5,986 nt of DNA from Candidatus Pelagibacterales bacterium (GTDB lineage: Bacteria > Pseudomonadota > Alphaproteobacteria > Pelagibacterales > Pelagibacteraceae), in contig VHCC01000052.1 of the NCBI GenBank assembly GCA_016882185.1, positions 1-5,986 of the forward strand. Direction: 5' to 3'. Each line of letters begins with the position of its first letter. The stretch's first letter is position 1. Below the pieces are notes generated by a model. The model worked only from the letters and a program-made list of their open reading frames with translations, made no database searches and was not told where the DNA came from. Positions 5,412 through 5,986 of this stretch are shown piece after piece. Both the position numbers and the translations under genes were made by a program.

Positions 5412-5986
5412 ATGAATTTAGAAATTAAGGTTCCTGATATAGGGGATTTTAAGAATGTCGAAATTATTGAAGTCTTAGTAAAAGAAGGTGATCAGATTAA
5501 AAAGAATGATCCTATTCTCACATTAGAAAGCGATAAATCTAGCGTAGAGGTGCCATCTCCGTTTGATGGAAAAATTGCAAGTTTAAAAGTAAAAGTTGGA
5601 GATAAGGTTTCGCAAGGATCATTAATTGCAACACTAAGTAATGGGGCTTCCTCAAATATATCTCAAGAAAAATCTATATTACCTGAGACAGAAAAAATCA
5701 TTCAAGAAGCTGAAAAAGTTTTAAAAAAGATAGAGCCTGAAAAAAAAATTATTGAAGAGGAGCCAAAGCAAAATTTTGAAACAAAAGTTGAATTTAAAAA
5801 ATTTACTAATTATTCGAGTGAACAAGATAATATCGGCGATGTAGATCCTCAAGAGACTATTGAATGGATTGATTCATTAAATAGTGTTGTTGAAAGAGAT
5901 GGACCAAAAAGAGCTAATTATCTTTTAGGTAAATTAATTAACCAAGCTTATATCTCCGGTTCAAATTTACCCTATAATCAAAAAAC
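5412..5986 (+). CDS. aceE: Lipoyl domain fused to N-terminus of homodimeric pyruvate dehydrogenase E1 (partial, runs off window)
   Basis: The first 191 codons are visible, with no stop. Residues 1-78 form a complete biotinyl/lipoyl domain: it starts MNLEIKVPDIGDFKNVEII, has the lipoylation site ESDKSSVEV with Lys42, and ends GDKVSQGSLIATL. Residues 79-142 are a Lys/Glu-rich linker, unlike the Ala/Pro-rich linkers of many E2 proteins. From residue 143, DVDPQETIEWIDSLNSVVER and the following GPKRANYLLGKLINQA match the start of AceE, the thiamine-diphosphate E1 that decarboxylates pyruvate and reductively acetylates lipoyl groups on E2. The catalytic part lies beyond the window. The start is the first ATG giving a whole lipoyl domain; no Shine-Dalgarno is present. 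A normal AceE has no lipoyl domain, so this is a fusion, or less likely a rearranged gene. The next gene, not visible, is expected to be E2. Confidence 0.85.
   Translation, partial: MNLEIKVPDIGDFKNVEIIEVLVKEGDQIKKNDPILTLESDKSSVEVPSPFDGKIASLKVKVGDKVSQGSLIATLSNGASSNISQEKSILPETEKIIQEAEKVLKKIEPEKKIIEEEPKQNFETKVEFKKFTNYSSEQDNIGDVDPQETIEWIDSLNSVVERDGPKRANYLLGKLINQAYISGSNLPYNQK

Overview
The window is very AT-rich and densely coding. It looks like part of a streamlined, low-GC alphaproteobacterial chromosome, of the SAR11/Pelagibacter type or a similar small-genome marine lineage. The main support is gene order. The minus-strand run dcd, murA, DUF2948, hisD, infA, maf, tRNA-Phe is a compressed form of a cluster known from many Alphaproteobacteria (murA–DUF2948–hisD–UPF0262–phosphatase–infA–maf–rng–yacG–tRNA-Phe). 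Neighbouring genes are separated by only 1-2 nt or overlap. The Dcd, DUF2948 and IF-1 sequences are also of alphaproteobacterial type. The exact clade cannot be fixed from sequence reading alone.

Layout, read along the minus strand from right to left: cspA (4822-5031), a 63-residue basic protein with a strong Shine-Dalgarno (4597-4788), a 36-residue microprotein (4470-4580) whose stop overlaps the dcd start, dcd (3919-4473), murA (2654-3916), a DUF2948 protein (2215-2661), hisD (927-2213), infA (706-924), maf (128-706) and tRNA-Phe(GAA) (6-81). No convincing terminator is seen inside this run, so it may be a single long transcript or a few overlapping ones. The genes are housekeeping: a cold-shock nucleic-acid chaperone, dCTP deamination toward dTTP, the first committed step of peptidoglycan synthesis, the last steps of histidine synthesis, translation initiation, and clean-up of non-canonical nucleotides.

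An intergenic stretch (5032-5248) separates this run from the plus-strand genes. It carries a plausible cspA promoter and a perfect 15-bp palindrome in the probable cspA leader. The plus strand then has tRNA-Thr(GGT) (5249-5324) and, 87 nt further on, a gene that runs off the right edge (5412 onward).

That last gene is the most unusual item. Its first 78 residues are a complete lipoyl domain with the lipoylation lysine. A charged linker follows, and then, in the same frame, the N-terminus of a homodimeric-type pyruvate dehydrogenase E1 (AceE). A lipoyl domain fused to the front of AceE is not the standard E1 architecture and deserves checking. No mobile element, CRISPR array or defence system is visible.
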